Shown piece by piece: positions 1 through 7,966 of a stretch of 64,000 nucleotides of DNA. Each line of letters starts with the position of its first letter. Position 1 is the first letter of the stretch. The DNA is from Pullulanibacillus camelliae (lineage in GTDB: Bacteria; Bacillota; Bacilli; Bacillales; Sporolactobacillaceae). The translations under genes were made by a program, and so were the position numbers. The notes under the pieces were generated by a model that saw only the letters and a list, made by a program, of their open reading frames with translations, was not told where the DNA came from and did no database searches. Location: the NCBI RefSeq assembly GCF_014642655.1, contig NZ_BMIR01000002.1:49024-113023 (forward strand), in the 5' to 3' direction.

Positions 1-712
1 AGGCCTCGGTGACAATGTGGTCAGGCACCAGTGGGACAAATTCTCGAACTTCCTCAGGTGTACGATTATCAAACATGATGACATCAACGCCTGCATGAAC
101 CGCTTCTAATACCTGTGCTTTACATTCGGTTTCCACTTCGATTTTCGCCATATGTCCAAGTCTTGATTTGGCGATTTCCACCGCAGCACGAATGCTTCCG
201 CAATGTTCAATATGATTGTCTTTAATCATGACACCATCATAAAGTCCAAAGCGATGGTTAGATCCCCCACCTGTAGTGACAGCATATTTATCTAGCATGC
301 GCAGGCCAGGCACTGTTTTACGTGTATCGGTAATCTTTGTGTGGTCAGAACAAAGGGTATCAACCGCTTGTCGAGTTTGGGTGGCAATCCCACTCATACG
401 CTGAACAAGGTTTAATAACACCCTTTCACGACTTAATAGCGCTTGAACGGGGCCAGAGACCCAGAAGAGATCCTGCCCTTTTTTTATCCGTTCGCCATCT
501 TTGACCATGGGGCGGATTTGAATGGAAGGATTAGCAAGAAGGTAGCCTTGGTGCAAGACATCCAATCCAGAAAATACGCCATCAGCCTTGGCCGTGAAAA
601 TTCCTTCCGCATGATCTTCTTCAGAGAATAGCGCTTGGCTGGTTAAATCGCCTTCACCAAAATCCTCTAAAAAAAATGATTGGAGTAAAGCTTGCAGCTT
701 AATAATATTCAT
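1..712 (-). CDS. nadC: Quinolinate phosphoribosyltransferase (partial, 3' end outside window)
   Basis: Converts quinolinate and PRPP to nicotinate mononucleotide in de novo NAD synthesis. The translated N-terminal 237 residues follow the family closely: an early EDFGEGDLTS stretch, LVQRMSGIAT, the DTRKTVPGLR substrate-binding motif, GGGSNHRFGLYD, IKDNH, and the IEVE and VIMFDN strands of the barrel. The C-terminus runs off the left edge. The ATG at 710-712 lies inside the end of nadB (14 bp overlap), which implies translational coupling. The order nadB-nadC is that of Bacillus subtilis, where nadA follows; nadA would lie to the left, outside this window. Confidence 0.95.
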   Translation of the reverse strand, partial: MNIIKLQALLQSFFLEDFGEGDLTSQALFSEEDHAEGIFTAKADGVFSGLDVLHQGYLLANPSIQIRPMVKDGERIKKGQDLFWVSGPVQALLSRERVLLNLVQRMSGIATQTRQAVDTLCSDHTKITDTRKTVPGLRMLDKYAVTTGGGSNHRFGLYDGVMIKDNHIEHCGSIRAAVEIAKSRLGHMAKIEVETECKAQVLEAVHAGVDVIMFDNRTPEEVREFVPLVPDHIVTEA

Positions 713-2288
713 AAATGCCACACTCCTTTTTGATTCTTTTTTGTAGCCATGCCTCTTGTTCATCTGGGAAATCACTGCGATAATGGGCACCGCGACTTTC
801 CTGACGTTCTAGCATGGAGGTCGCCATGAGCCAAGCCACGGTTATCATATGCCAACGCTCTGCCTCCTGGGGATTGAGTAGCGTTATTGGCCATCCTGAA
901 AACGTGTCAATAATCGGCTTTAGCCAATCAATTAGCTCAAGTAAATCGCAACTGTTGCGTAAAATACCGCAATGATGTGTCACCTGTGCCTGAATCGCTT
1001 GCTTTGAAGGGAGAAGCTGCTTGACCTTGCGATAGGGCGCATCGTATTGAAGATGGATTCTCTGCCTTTCTAAATAAATGACTTTTCGATGGTGATCAGC
1101 TAGACCCTGTTGTTTTGGGCAAGCGTTGATATAACCGGCAAGACTCAGGGCACTATCAACTGCTTCTAATAAAGAATTGCTGGCGAGACGATTAGCACCA
1201 TGAATGCCAGTACAAGCTGCTTCACCGATGGCGTATAAGCCTTTGATGGATGTACGACCGTCAGCATCCACCTCGATGCCACCCATAATGAAATGGGCTC
1301 CGGGAGAAATGGGTATCTTTTTATTTTCTAAGGAGATACCTGCCTTTTGGCACATCGCATAAATAGAAGGGAAGCGCTGCTTGAAATGATGCACCTTGGT
1401 AATATCAAGAAAAAGCGTATCTCCTTTAAGAAAATGCTTGTAGAGGGCTCTAGCCACAATATCCCGTGGTGCCAGGTCTTTTAAGGGATGGGCGTTCTTT
1501 AGAATTGCCTCTCCATTTTGATTAACGATCACTGCCCCCTCTCCTCGAACCGCTTCTGAAATCAGTATGCCTTCCTCTAAGCCTGGTACCTGAAGTAAAG
1601 TTGGATGGAACTGAATAAATTCCATATCTGTTACTCCTGCACCTGCCTGATAGGCGAGGGCAATGCCGTCGCCAGTGATAGTGATGGCGTTCGAGGTGCG
1701 TTCATAGAGCTGCCCAACACCGCCTGTTGCTAACACGATATGCTTGGCTGTGTATAAGAGCAGCTGATTGTCACTGTTTTTTGCCCATACGCCGCAGCAT
1801 ATGCCATCCTTTATGAGCAAATCGATTCCTTGTGTGAAGTCATGGATGGAGACATGATCAGGGAGCTGACTTTTCAGTGTTGTCATGATGTTTTTCCCTG
1901 TAGCATCTCCGCCAGAATGGAGGATTCTTGCTGTACTATGCCCCCCTTCTTTTGTACGAGCGAGCTCGCCAAAAGCGTTGGTATCAAAAGGGACGCCAAG
2001 TTGGATGAGCCTTTCAATAATCTGTGGACTATTTTGGATCAGTGTAGCCACTCTTTCGAAATTATTGTGATATCTCCCAGCAAGTAATGTATCGTTAATA
2101 TGACTGTTATAGGAATCATCAGGAGTGGTGACTCCAGCAATCCCACCTTGGGCTTTATATGAATTACACGTTTGCCAGGCTGCTTTTGTGAGACATATCA
2201 CATGCTGGTCCTGAGAGAGACTGTAAGCGAGCATTAGCCCTGCAAGACCACTACCAACAATGAGAGTATCTGCATGATATGTATACAC
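699..2288 (-). CDS. nadB: L-aspartate oxidase
   Basis: FAD enzyme that oxidises L-aspartate to iminoaspartate, the first step of bacterial NAD synthesis, feeding NadA. The 529 residues match the usual length. Seen: N-terminal dinucleotide-binding glycines (VGSGLAGLM, about residues 11-19), the QGGIAG segment, the FHPT and SEAVRGEG active-site stretches, and the ARNRLAS-type GANRLASNSLLEA motif near the C-terminal part of the flavoprotein fold. The start is GTG at 2286-2288 preceded by a purine-rich GGTGAAGAGG. It is divergent from nifS, with a shared 110 bp promoter region, and overlaps nadC downstream. Confidence 0.96.
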   Translation of the reverse strand: MYTYHADTLIVGSGLAGLMLAYSLSQDQHVICLTKAAWQTCNSYKAQGGIAGVTTPDDSYNSHINDTLLAGRYHNNFERVATLIQNSPQIIERLIQLGVPFDTNAFGELARTKEGGHSTARILHSGGDATGKNIMTTLKSQLPDHVSIHDFTQGIDLLIKDGICCGVWAKNSDNQLLLYTAKHIVLATGGVGQLYERTSNAITITGDGIALAYQAGAGVTDMEFIQFHPTLLQVPGLEEGILISEAVRGEGAVIVNQNGEAILKNAHPLKDLAPRDIVARALYKHFLKGDTLFLDITKVHHFKQRFPSIYAMCQKAGISLENKKIPISPGAHFIMGGIEVDADGRTSIKGLYAIGEAACTGIHGANRLASNSLLEAVDSALSLAGYINACPKQQGLADHHRKVIYLERQRIHLQYDAPYRKVKQLLPSKQAIQAQVTHHCGILRNSCDLLELIDWLKPIIDTFSGWPITLLNPQEAERWHMITVAWLMATSMLERQESRGAHYRSDFPDEQEAWLQKRIKKECGIYEYY

Positions 2289-2309
2289 ACCTCTTCACCC
2301 TTTATTTAC

Positions 2310-2325
2310 ATGTGTCTTGACATAT
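2310..2325. promoter_or_regulatory. Candidate NAD-biosynthesis operator (NiaR/YrxA-like) with overlapping -35
   Basis: In the nadB/nifS divergent region there is an inverted repeat TGTCTTGACA (2313-2322) extended by ATG/CAT-like flanks. Its right part is also a consensus -35 hexamer TTGACA (2317-2322) for nifS. B. subtilis controls the same divergent genes with the nicotinate-responsive repressor YrxA/NiaR; assigning this site to that regulator is inference from position and symmetry. Confidence 0.45.
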
Positions 2326-2398
2326 ATATTGGCACACTATTAAACTATTGGCAAGAAAAAAATGCTTCACTAATTAAGATAAAAAGGAGCTGTTCACA

Positions 2399-3520
2399 TT
2401 GATATATATGGATTATGCAGCCTCTACTCCAATGTCTAAACAATCCCTAGGGGTTTATCAGCAGGTCGCTACAACTTTGTTTGCGAACGCGATGAGTTTA
2501 CATGATGAGGGGTCTGCTGCCAGGGACTTAGTGATGCATTGTCGCCAACAACTTGCTATGGCAGTAAATGGAGAGATGGAAGGGATGATTTTCACCAGTG
2601 GCGGCTCAGAAAGCAACTGGATTGCTCTTTATGGATTAGCTATGGGACATCGGCAGAGGGGGAGGCACATTTTAACGATAAAAGGGGAGCATCCTTCGAT
2701 TACACGCACTTTAGCTACCCTAAAACCGTTGGGGTTTGATATTGAAGAGGTGCCTGTGAATGCCAATGGCATTGTTGAGTTGGAAACACTCGAACGCTAT
2801 CTTAAGAAAGAAACAATCCTTGTGGCGTTGGCTCATGTCAATGGAGAGATCGGTACGATTCAACCCATTGATGCTATAGGGAGGCTTTTGCATGCAAGGG
2901 GCGTTCTCTTTCATGTCGATGCGGTACAATCTTTTGGTAAGCTTGCTATTGATGTTAGAGGGTGTCATATCTCAAGCTTGTCTGTATCCAGCCATAAAAT
3001 TTTTGGACCCAAAGGCGTTGGTGCCTGTTATATTCATCCTTTATTGTATGTAGAACCTTTGTTGCCCAATATTTCACATGAAAATGGCCTTCGGCAAGGA
3101 ACAGTGAATGTACCTGGAATTGCCGCATTTATGGCAGCATCAGAAGACGCCTTAAATAAAAGGGAAGAGCATTGGCAGCAGGTGACACGGATAAAGGAAA
3201 GCATGATTAGTAGGCTTGAAGCTCTACATTTGCCACTCATTATTGAAGGAAGTATAGGCGAGACAAGTCCCTATTTTCTTGCATTTCGTATGAAAGGGAG
3301 GGAGGGGCAGTGGGTGATGCTGGAGGCCAATCGTCATGGATTGGCACTTTCAAGTGGATCAGCCTGCAGTCTTACCGATCACGAGCCTTCGCCAACACTG
3401 TTGGCACTTGGAAGGACAGAGACTGAAGCACATGAACTTGTGCGTCTATCTTTTAGCTGGAAGACAACTGAGGCGGAGGTCCATAAAGCCGCAACGATTC
3501 TCGCTCATATCACTCAGTGA
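2399..3520 (+). CDS. nifS: Cysteine desulfurase of the NAD pathway (NifS-type)
   Basis: PLP enzyme that takes sulfur from cysteine for Fe-S cluster assembly; in Bacillales the copy beside nadB serves the quinolinate synthase NadA. The 373 residues contain the N-terminal YMDYAAST, the PLP lysine in SVSSHKIFGPKG (Lys200), HVDAVQSFG (about 172-180) and the catalytic cysteine loop SSGSACS (Cys323). The chosen start is TTG at 2399, nine bases after AAGGAG; an internal ATG at codon 4 is possible but lacks a well spaced site. Divergent from nadB and ended by a hairpin at 3544. Confidence 0.93.
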   Translation: MIYMDYAASTPMSKQSLGVYQQVATTLFANAMSLHDEGSAARDLVMHCRQQLAMAVNGEMEGMIFTSGGSESNWIALYGLAMGHRQRGRHILTIKGEHPSITRTLATLKPLGFDIEEVPVNANGIVELETLERYLKKETILVALAHVNGEIGTIQPIDAIGRLLHARGVLFHVDAVQSFGKLAIDVRGCHISSLSVSSHKIFGPKGVGACYIHPLLYVEPLLPNISHENGLRQGTVNVPGIAAFMAASEDALNKREEHWQQVTRIKESMISRLEALHLPLIIEGSIGETSPYFLAFRMKGREGQWVMLEANRHGLALSSGSACSLTDHEPSPTLLALGRTETEAHELVRLSFSWKTTEAEVHKAATILAHITQ

Positions 3521-3543
3521 ATAAATATGGACGATGATGAATA

Positions 3544-3582
3544 AAGGATGACTTCCTAAAGAATAGGAGGTCATCCTTATTT
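3544..3582. terminator. Bidirectional terminator between nifS and a minus-strand membrane gene
   Basis: AAGGATGAC and TCCTA pair with TAGGA and GTCATCCTT around a short loop, followed by a T-rich CTTATTTATT. The right arm overlaps the stop codon of the minus-strand gene, so it can serve both convergent genes. Confidence 0.75.
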
Positions 3583-3771
3583 ATTATTATAAGCCTTCGA
3601 TTGTCGTTCTTTTAATTTCAAGACAATATAAAAGTTAAGCAAAACTAGACTGATAGCAATCCAAATAACGAAAAGGCCAAGAGGAAGACGGATGACAAAA
3701 TCATTGATTAAAAATGATGAAGCCAAGAGGAGTAGAGCAACAGGTAAAAGGATGGTTTGCATTGTTTTCAT
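3577..3771 (-). CDS. Small two-helix membrane protein, unknown function
   Basis: A 64-residue protein starting MKTMQTILLP. It has two hydrophobic segments (about residues 4-19 and 26-46) and a basic tail (LKLKERQSK). The start at 3769-3771 is chosen because AAGGAG lies nine bases upstream; a longer frame reaching back to 3864 has no ribosome site and begins with non-membrane sequence. I do not recognise a named family. It lies alone between nifS and the rap gene. Confidence 0.6.
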   Translation of the reverse strand: MKTMQTILLPVALLLLASSFLINDFVIRLPLGLFVIWIAISLVLLNFYIVLKLKERQSKAYNNK

Positions 3772-3987
3772 CTCAGATCTCTCCTTGGGGTACAGTCCTT
3801 CTATAATTAGTTTATCATGGCCAGCTCCCTTTTTTAGACAAAAAGTATAACAGTTAAGTGACAAAATAAGTGGAAAACCTTTAATATTTAAAAATCAAAA
3901 GGAATAATGAAGAAAAAAGAATATACGTTCTTATAATTAAGTTCAAGAATTTGACGGTATTTTCCCAATTTTTTCATTGGCAATTAA

Positions 3988-3996
3988 TGTTATAAT
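3988..3996 (+). promoter_or_regulatory. Extended -10 promoter for the rap-like gene
   Basis: TGTTATAAT is an extended -10 box 45 bases before the gene start. No convincing -35 is visible at 17 bases, which suits an extended -10 or regulated promoter. The region around it is very AT-rich. Confidence 0.5.
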
Positions 3997-4040
3997 CGGA
4001 TTATATTAAATTGTCTGTAAAGTGAGGTGAAAGGTCTTCA

Positions 4041-5129
4041 GTGGAAGCTATTGCAAGTCGCATGAACGAGCTACTGAATGAACTCTATTTTTACGTCAAG
4101 GTTCAAAATGTGACAAGGGCAAAGTATATTCAGCAACAATTAGAGGAACAGCTGGTCTCAACCCCGTTAAATGAGCAATTAGTGGTCAATTATTTAGTCG
4201 CGAAATATGGCTATGCTTTGCTCAATGTTGATTTTGAAAATGCCAAAAAATTTCTGAATCAAATTGAACAGTCCAAGCATTTATTGGATGACCAGTGGTG
4301 CTACCGCTTTTATCTCTTTCGTGGGTTGCATTCCATTATTTGGAATAGTGATTTTGCAAATGCACAAAATAGCTTTGAGGTTGCTGAACAGCGCTTATCC
4401 TCAATTGATGACGCGATTGAAAAAGCTGAGTATGATTACAAGATGGCGTTTATGTATTATCACCTAAAAGATCCACTTCATTCGGTCCAATATATTACAA
4501 AAGCCTTAGACATTTATCGCGATAAGTCTGATTTTAGAAGAAAATGTGCTTCTTGTGAACTTATTCTAGGACTCAATTCCATCGATATGAAACAGTATGA
4601 AGAAGCTGAGGAGCAGTTTTATAAGGTTCTGGACTATGCAAATAGTGTAGATGATAAGGATTTGAAAGCTCAGGTATTACATAACTTAGGTTTACTCTAT
4701 GCAGAACAGAATAAACCAGCAGCTGCAATACACTGGCTTAATGAAAGATTGAAGATTGAGCAACTGAATTATTTGACTGCTTATCTCTTATCACGTGAAA
4801 ATTTTAAGTTAGGCCGAACAAAGGAAGCACTCAGTTGGTTAAATAAAGGTATTGAGCTCTGTCAGTATATTGATAATCGTGAATACTTAATGCGATTTCA
4901 TTTGCTCAAAACATATTATTTAAATGTAAGTAAAGAAAATTTTGAATCAGCTTATAGAGAAGGCATTGCTTATTTCTATAAGGAAAAATTTTGGAGCTAT
5001 GTGGATGAATATGGTGAACAGCTTGCTCATTTTTTAAGACAGCAGGAGGAGTATGAGGAAGCTGCTGAATACTATGCTTTAGCCTCAGAAGCGAGGCATA
5101 AAATTATAGAGATGGAGGGTTTAAATTGA
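4041..5129 (+). CDS. Rap-like TPR protein (aspartate phosphatase / peptide-responsive regulator family)
   Basis: A 362-residue all-helical protein, the length of Bacillus Rap proteins. After an N-terminal helical bundle (about residues 1-100) come several TPR-like pairs, for example HSVQYITKALDIY, YEEAEEQFYKVLDYA, KAQVLHNLGLLYAEQ and EALSWLNKGIEL. Rap proteins bind response regulators or DNA-binding proteins and are inhibited by a Phr peptide held in the TPR groove. The start is GTG at 4041 after GGTGAAAGG. It overlaps the small exported peptide gene by four bases (TTGA), exactly the rap-phr arrangement. Which target it controls (Spo0F-like, ComA-like or other) cannot be read from sequence. 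Confidence 0.82.
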   Translation: MEAIASRMNELLNELYFYVKVQNVTRAKYIQQQLEEQLVSTPLNEQLVVNYLVAKYGYALLNVDFENAKKFLNQIEQSKHLLDDQWCYRFYLFRGLHSIIWNSDFANAQNSFEVAEQRLSSIDDAIEKAEYDYKMAFMYYHLKDPLHSVQYITKALDIYRDKSDFRRKCASCELILGLNSIDMKQYEEAEEQFYKVLDYANSVDDKDLKAQVLHNLGLLYAEQNKPAAAIHWLNERLKIEQLNYLTAYLLSRENFKLGRTKEALSWLNKGIELCQYIDNREYLMRFHLLKTYYLNVSKENFESAYREGIAYFYKEKFWSYVDEYGEQLAHFLRQQEEYEEAAEYYALASEARHKIIEMEGLN

Positions 5130-5311
5130 AAACAAAGCTTAAATTCACTTTAGGGGTATTGGCATTAGGTATTATGGCGGTGGTGTTATTTGCATTACAA
5201 CAAAGCGTTGCTCCGCAGCAGCAAAATGCAGAACGTGAAGGATGGGTCACAGGTTTATCAGCGTGGACATTAAATGTTGATGCTGCGTTAGATTCCATCA
5301 TTAATAAGTAG
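5126..5311 (+). CDS. Phr-like signalling peptide precursor
   Basis: A 61-residue product with a lysine-rich start (MKTKLKF), one hydrophobic export segment (about 8-26, LGVLALGIMAVVLFALQ) and a polar tail of about 35 residues. The TTG start overlaps the rap stop codon, giving translational coupling. In Rap/Phr systems the precursor is exported, cut to a 5-7 residue peptide, reimported by Opp and binds Rap. The tail contains EREGWVTGL (about 38-46), which recalls the shape of known Phr peptides, but the mature peptide is not certain. Context rather than similarity supports the call. Confidence 0.7.
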   Translation: MKTKLKFTLGVLALGIMAVVLFALQQSVAPQQQNAEREGWVTGLSAWTLNVDAALDSIINK

Positions 5312-5318
5312 TATTTTC

Positions 5319-5360
5319 AAAGGAGCCTCAAATTCTGTTGAGAATTGAGGCTCCTTTTTT
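5319..5360 (+). terminator. Strong intrinsic terminator after rap-phr
   Basis: Perfect 13 bp stem AAAGGAGCCTCAA / TTGAGGCTCCTTT with further pairing in the loop, followed by a run of T residues. It closes the two-gene cassette. Confidence 0.92.
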
Positions 5361-5375
5361 AATCACGGTAGGCTA

Positions 5376-5430
5376 GAAATTGTGAATACACTCGGTTTTT
5401 CTATGAGCTGAAATACTTCTGCTCAAACCC
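5376..5430 (-). repeat. Remnant of intergenic repeat A (terminal fragment)
   Basis: The segment ATTGTGAATACACTCGG..TATGAGCTGAAATACTTCTG matches, with a few changes, the end of the full inverted copy at 49683-50046 (ATTGTGAATGCGTTCGGATT..TATGAGCTGAATACTTCTG). Only about 55 bp remain. Confidence 0.75.
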
Positions 5431-5442
5431 TCTTCGTAACGT

Positions 5443-6279
5443 TTAATGTGCTGTTCGGTATTTGACGATCTGTTCATAGGCCTCTTGAATAGCTTGAAAA
5501 CGTCTGTTAGCGTAATCCATAATATCTTTTGGAAGCTGTTTACTCGCGTATTTGTCCGGATGATATTCCTTAACAAGTCGCCTGTAGCTGTGCTTGATTG
5601 TTTCGAGACTATCACTTGGCTCACAGCCTAAGACCTTATAGTAAGCATCAATGGCTGAATAGTATTTGGCCTTTATTGTACTGTATTGATCAGCCAGATT
5701 AAAAGCGTTAACGGTATATAACAGAATGGTTTCTTGTTGGTTGTTGAGCTGACCATTCGTTTTAGAAATGACGAATAGGTTTTCAATAATATTTAACAGC
5801 GCTTGGGGATTATCCTGAAAAAGCTCGTATAGGCTATGAACAATGTCCTGGAAGCCATTGCTTGACCCCTTTGCTAGATTAAAAATGGTTCTGATTTCGG
5901 TTAGCTCTTTATCCGTGGGGTGAAGGCTGCTTTTGATGATTGAATCAACGCTTTGAACTTCCTCCTTTGTAACAACGCCGTCAGCCTTGGCAAACTTGGC
6001 ATAGAGCTCAACGATGAGCGTTATTGCTGGTGAAAGTACAGGCTTGCATTTATAAGTATGTCCGGATTTATATTCAAAAGGACGACGACATTCACTACAA
6101 TTCCATATGCCTTCACCTGGGATGGTAAGCGCTGAATGACAATGTGGACAGGTCACTTGTATATAGTGAACACCGTGTTCATAGTAATTGGAAGTGGCTG
6201 AATGTGAGACTTTTCTTTTTAGCCAATCCCAAATACTAAAGATAATAATTAGAATAATGAGTGTACTAATAATACTCAT
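5443..6279 (-). CDS. Membrane-anchored J-domain protein with zinc ribbon and TerB-like domain
   Basis: A 278-residue DjlA-like co-chaperone. Seen in order: an N-terminal membrane helix (about 2-17, IISTLIILIIIFSIW), a zinc ribbon with two CxxC pairs (CPHC and CSEC, about residues 44-70), a helical TerB-like region (about 85-200, with KADGVVTKEE), and a C-terminal J domain (about 210-275) with the HPD motif in YHPDKY that stimulates DnaK ATPase. AAGGAG sits just before the ATG. It faces rap-phr across a terminator. The client is unknown. Confidence 0.85.
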   Translation of the reverse strand: MSIISTLIILIIIFSIWDWLKRKVSHSATSNYYEHGVHYIQVTCPHCHSALTIPGEGIWNCSECRRPFEYKSGHTYKCKPVLSPAITLIVELYAKFAKADGVVTKEEVQSVDSIIKSSLHPTDKELTEIRTIFNLAKGSSNGFQDIVHSLYELFQDNPQALLNIIENLFVISKTNGQLNNQQETILLYTVNAFNLADQYSTIKAKYYSAIDAYYKVLGCEPSDSLETIKHSYRRLVKEYHPDKYASKQLPKDIMDYANRRFQAIQEAYEQIVKYRTAH

Positions 6280-6449
6280 GTCAGGTCTCCTTTAAAGCTA
6301 TACAAATAAGTCAAAGAGAATGCCAAAAGTCAAACCGACTTTTATTTTACCACAGGAGGATTTTAAAGTGGGAATTTACGTCTGAGGAATTTATTGCAGA
6401 GGCCTAAAAAAGATATTTTTTTGGGGCATTTTTGTAAAGGTTCTTTTCT

Positions 6450-6790
6450 CAAAAGATCAGATAGTATAAAATTTCTGGTCATCAGGACGGTGCACGTTTC
6501 CGTTCCAAAACGCTCACTTTCCTCGGGGACGGCCTCCGATGCTCAGGATACGCTAGCTTCGGTGTTGTCACATAGATACGATGTACTTAGCCGAAGTGCC
6601 TTGAAAATGTAAGATACTTAGATAAAGCTCTTTAAGGCTTCCCGAGTATTTATGATCAAGAAGCCCCTGTCCCTGCGTCTGCTAGACAGGCTTCGTCGGA
6701 ACAACGCGAGCGTCTATTTGTGAAGTCACGCTCGCTCTTGTTGAGGGCACTGAAAAGCTTCCCTTATCTTATTTTTATCATGGACAAAGA
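6450..6790 (+). repeat. Intergenic repeat B, copy 1 (non-coding)
   Basis: Begins AAAAGATCAGATAGTATAAAATTTCT and GGACGGTGCACG, as at 15904 and (diverged) 35628. Its central and right parts (CTTCGG..TAGCCGAAGTGCCTTGAA, GAGTATTTATGA, CCCTGCGTCTGCT, CGGAACAACGCG, GTGAAGTCACGCTC) are homologous to the middle of repeat A at 12832. No credible gene lies in 6280-6935; the rest of the gap is AT-rich. Confidence 0.75.
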
Positions 6791-6935
6791 GGGTCGGTGC
6801 CGATGCTTTCTTTTGGTAAAAATATTTTTAATCCTAGAATAAGGATCGGCATGCTTTTTTCTTAAAGGAGATCAAGCTATAGATATGAAAAAGCTTCCCT
6901 CTTACAAATTCGGAGGGAAGCTTCTGCGTTCGGCG

Positions 6936-7775
6936 TTAAGCTTTTGTTAATGCTGCTGCCTCAACGGTATGCTTTAAAAGCATTGAAATGGTGACAGGAC
7001 CAACGCCGCCTGGAACGGGAGTGATGGCACTCGCGTTCTCATAACAGGCCTCATAATCGATATCACCGATATTTCCTTTGTTATAGCCCGCGTCTAAAAC
7101 GACGGCGCCTTTTTTAATCCAATCCCCCTTAATAAACTCGGGCTTGCCAACAGCAGCAACAACAATATCGGCCAGTTTGACAATATCCGCGAGATTTTCC
7201 GTACGGGAATGGCAGGTGGTCACCGTGGCGTTACGATTAAGTAAAAGAGCGGAAACAGGCTTGCCCAAAATAGGGCTTCGGCCAACGACGACAGCGTGTT
7301 TACCTTCAATCGGCAGCTCATAGAAATCAAGGATTTTCATAATCGCAGCCGGTGTGCAAGAAGGATATTTGCCAAAGCCTAAGGCAGTTTGTCCATATCC
7401 AGCACTTGTGACGCCATCGACATCCTTTTCAATGGCAATGGTTTCAAAGGCCTTGCGCTCATCTATGTGTGAGGGGACAGGATGTTGAAGCAAAATACCA
7501 TGGACAGCTCCATCTTCATTCAGTCCTTTAATGGTATCTAATAGCTCCTCTGTTGTTGTTTCTTTAGGCAAGTGAATTCGCCGAGATTCTATGCCAACCT
7601 TTTTACAGGCGTTCCCTTTCATTCGCACATAAGTTTCTGAGGAAGGATCGTTCCCAACTAAGATTGTGGCGAGGCAGGGGGTGATGCCACGCGTTTTTAA
7701 ACCTTGGACTTGCGTTGTTAACTGTTCCCTGACCGTTTGAGATACACGCTTTCCATCTAAAATTAATTTCTCCAT
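6936..7775 (-). CDS. folD: Bifunctional methylene-THF dehydrogenase / methenyl-THF cyclohydrolase
   Basis: Interconverts 5,10-methylene- and 10-formyl-tetrahydrofolate, supplying formyl groups for purine synthesis. The 279 residues carry the catalytic YVRMKGNACKKVGI (Tyr49, Lys53), HGILLQHPVP, the NADP-binding VVVGRSPILGKPVSALL and the terminal TPVPGGVGPVTISML. The start is the ATG at 7773-7775 next to AGGAGGAG; an upstream ATG in frame adds six residues without its own site. A ZTP riboswitch with terminator precedes it, so expression should rise when ZTP/ZMP signals 10-formyl-THF shortage. Confidence 0.97.
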   Translation of the reverse strand: MEKLILDGKRVSQTVREQLTTQVQGLKTRGITPCLATILVGNDPSSETYVRMKGNACKKVGIESRRIHLPKETTTEELLDTIKGLNEDGAVHGILLQHPVPSHIDERKAFETIAIEKDVDGVTSAGYGQTALGFGKYPSCTPAAIMKILDFYELPIEGKHAVVVGRSPILGKPVSALLLNRNATVTTCHSRTENLADIVKLADIVVAAVGKPEFIKGDWIKKGAVVLDAGYNKGNIGDIDYEACYENASAITPVPGGVGPVTISMLLKHTVEAAALTKA

Positions 7776-7796
7776 GCTTCTCCTCCTCAACATATT

Positions 7797-7915
7797 AAAA
7801 AAGAGACAAGAAAGATTATTCCACCCCTCTTATCTCTGCCCAGACGACCCGACGCTATAACCGTGTAGCTTCCACGTGGTTGATTCCACAAATGTCGTCA
7901 GTTGCTACCCGATGC
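7797..7915 (-). ncRNA. ZTP riboswitch (pfl motif) with intrinsic terminator upstream of folD
   Basis: Read on the minus strand the leader has the conserved pieces of the pfl RNA in the right order: ACTGACGAC, TGTGGAATCAACCACGTGG followed by AAGC (7870-7895), and the 3' motif GTCGTCTGGGCA (7838-7850). It is followed by a terminator whose arms AGAGATAAGA / TCTTGTCTCT (7802-7837) run into a T tract at 7797-7802. Known biology: pfl RNAs bind ZTP/ZMP and switch on folD and purine genes by antitermination. The motif match is by eye. Confidence 0.9.
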
Positions 7916-7966
7916 TTTATTTATGTTGATCATATCACAGGTTCATCGCAGTTTCAATGGAATCCA

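Noticed and set aside
6394..6612. 72-codon plus-strand frame
   Set aside because: It starts in AT-rich sequence and continues into repeat B copy 1; no ribosome site and not conserved between repeat copies.
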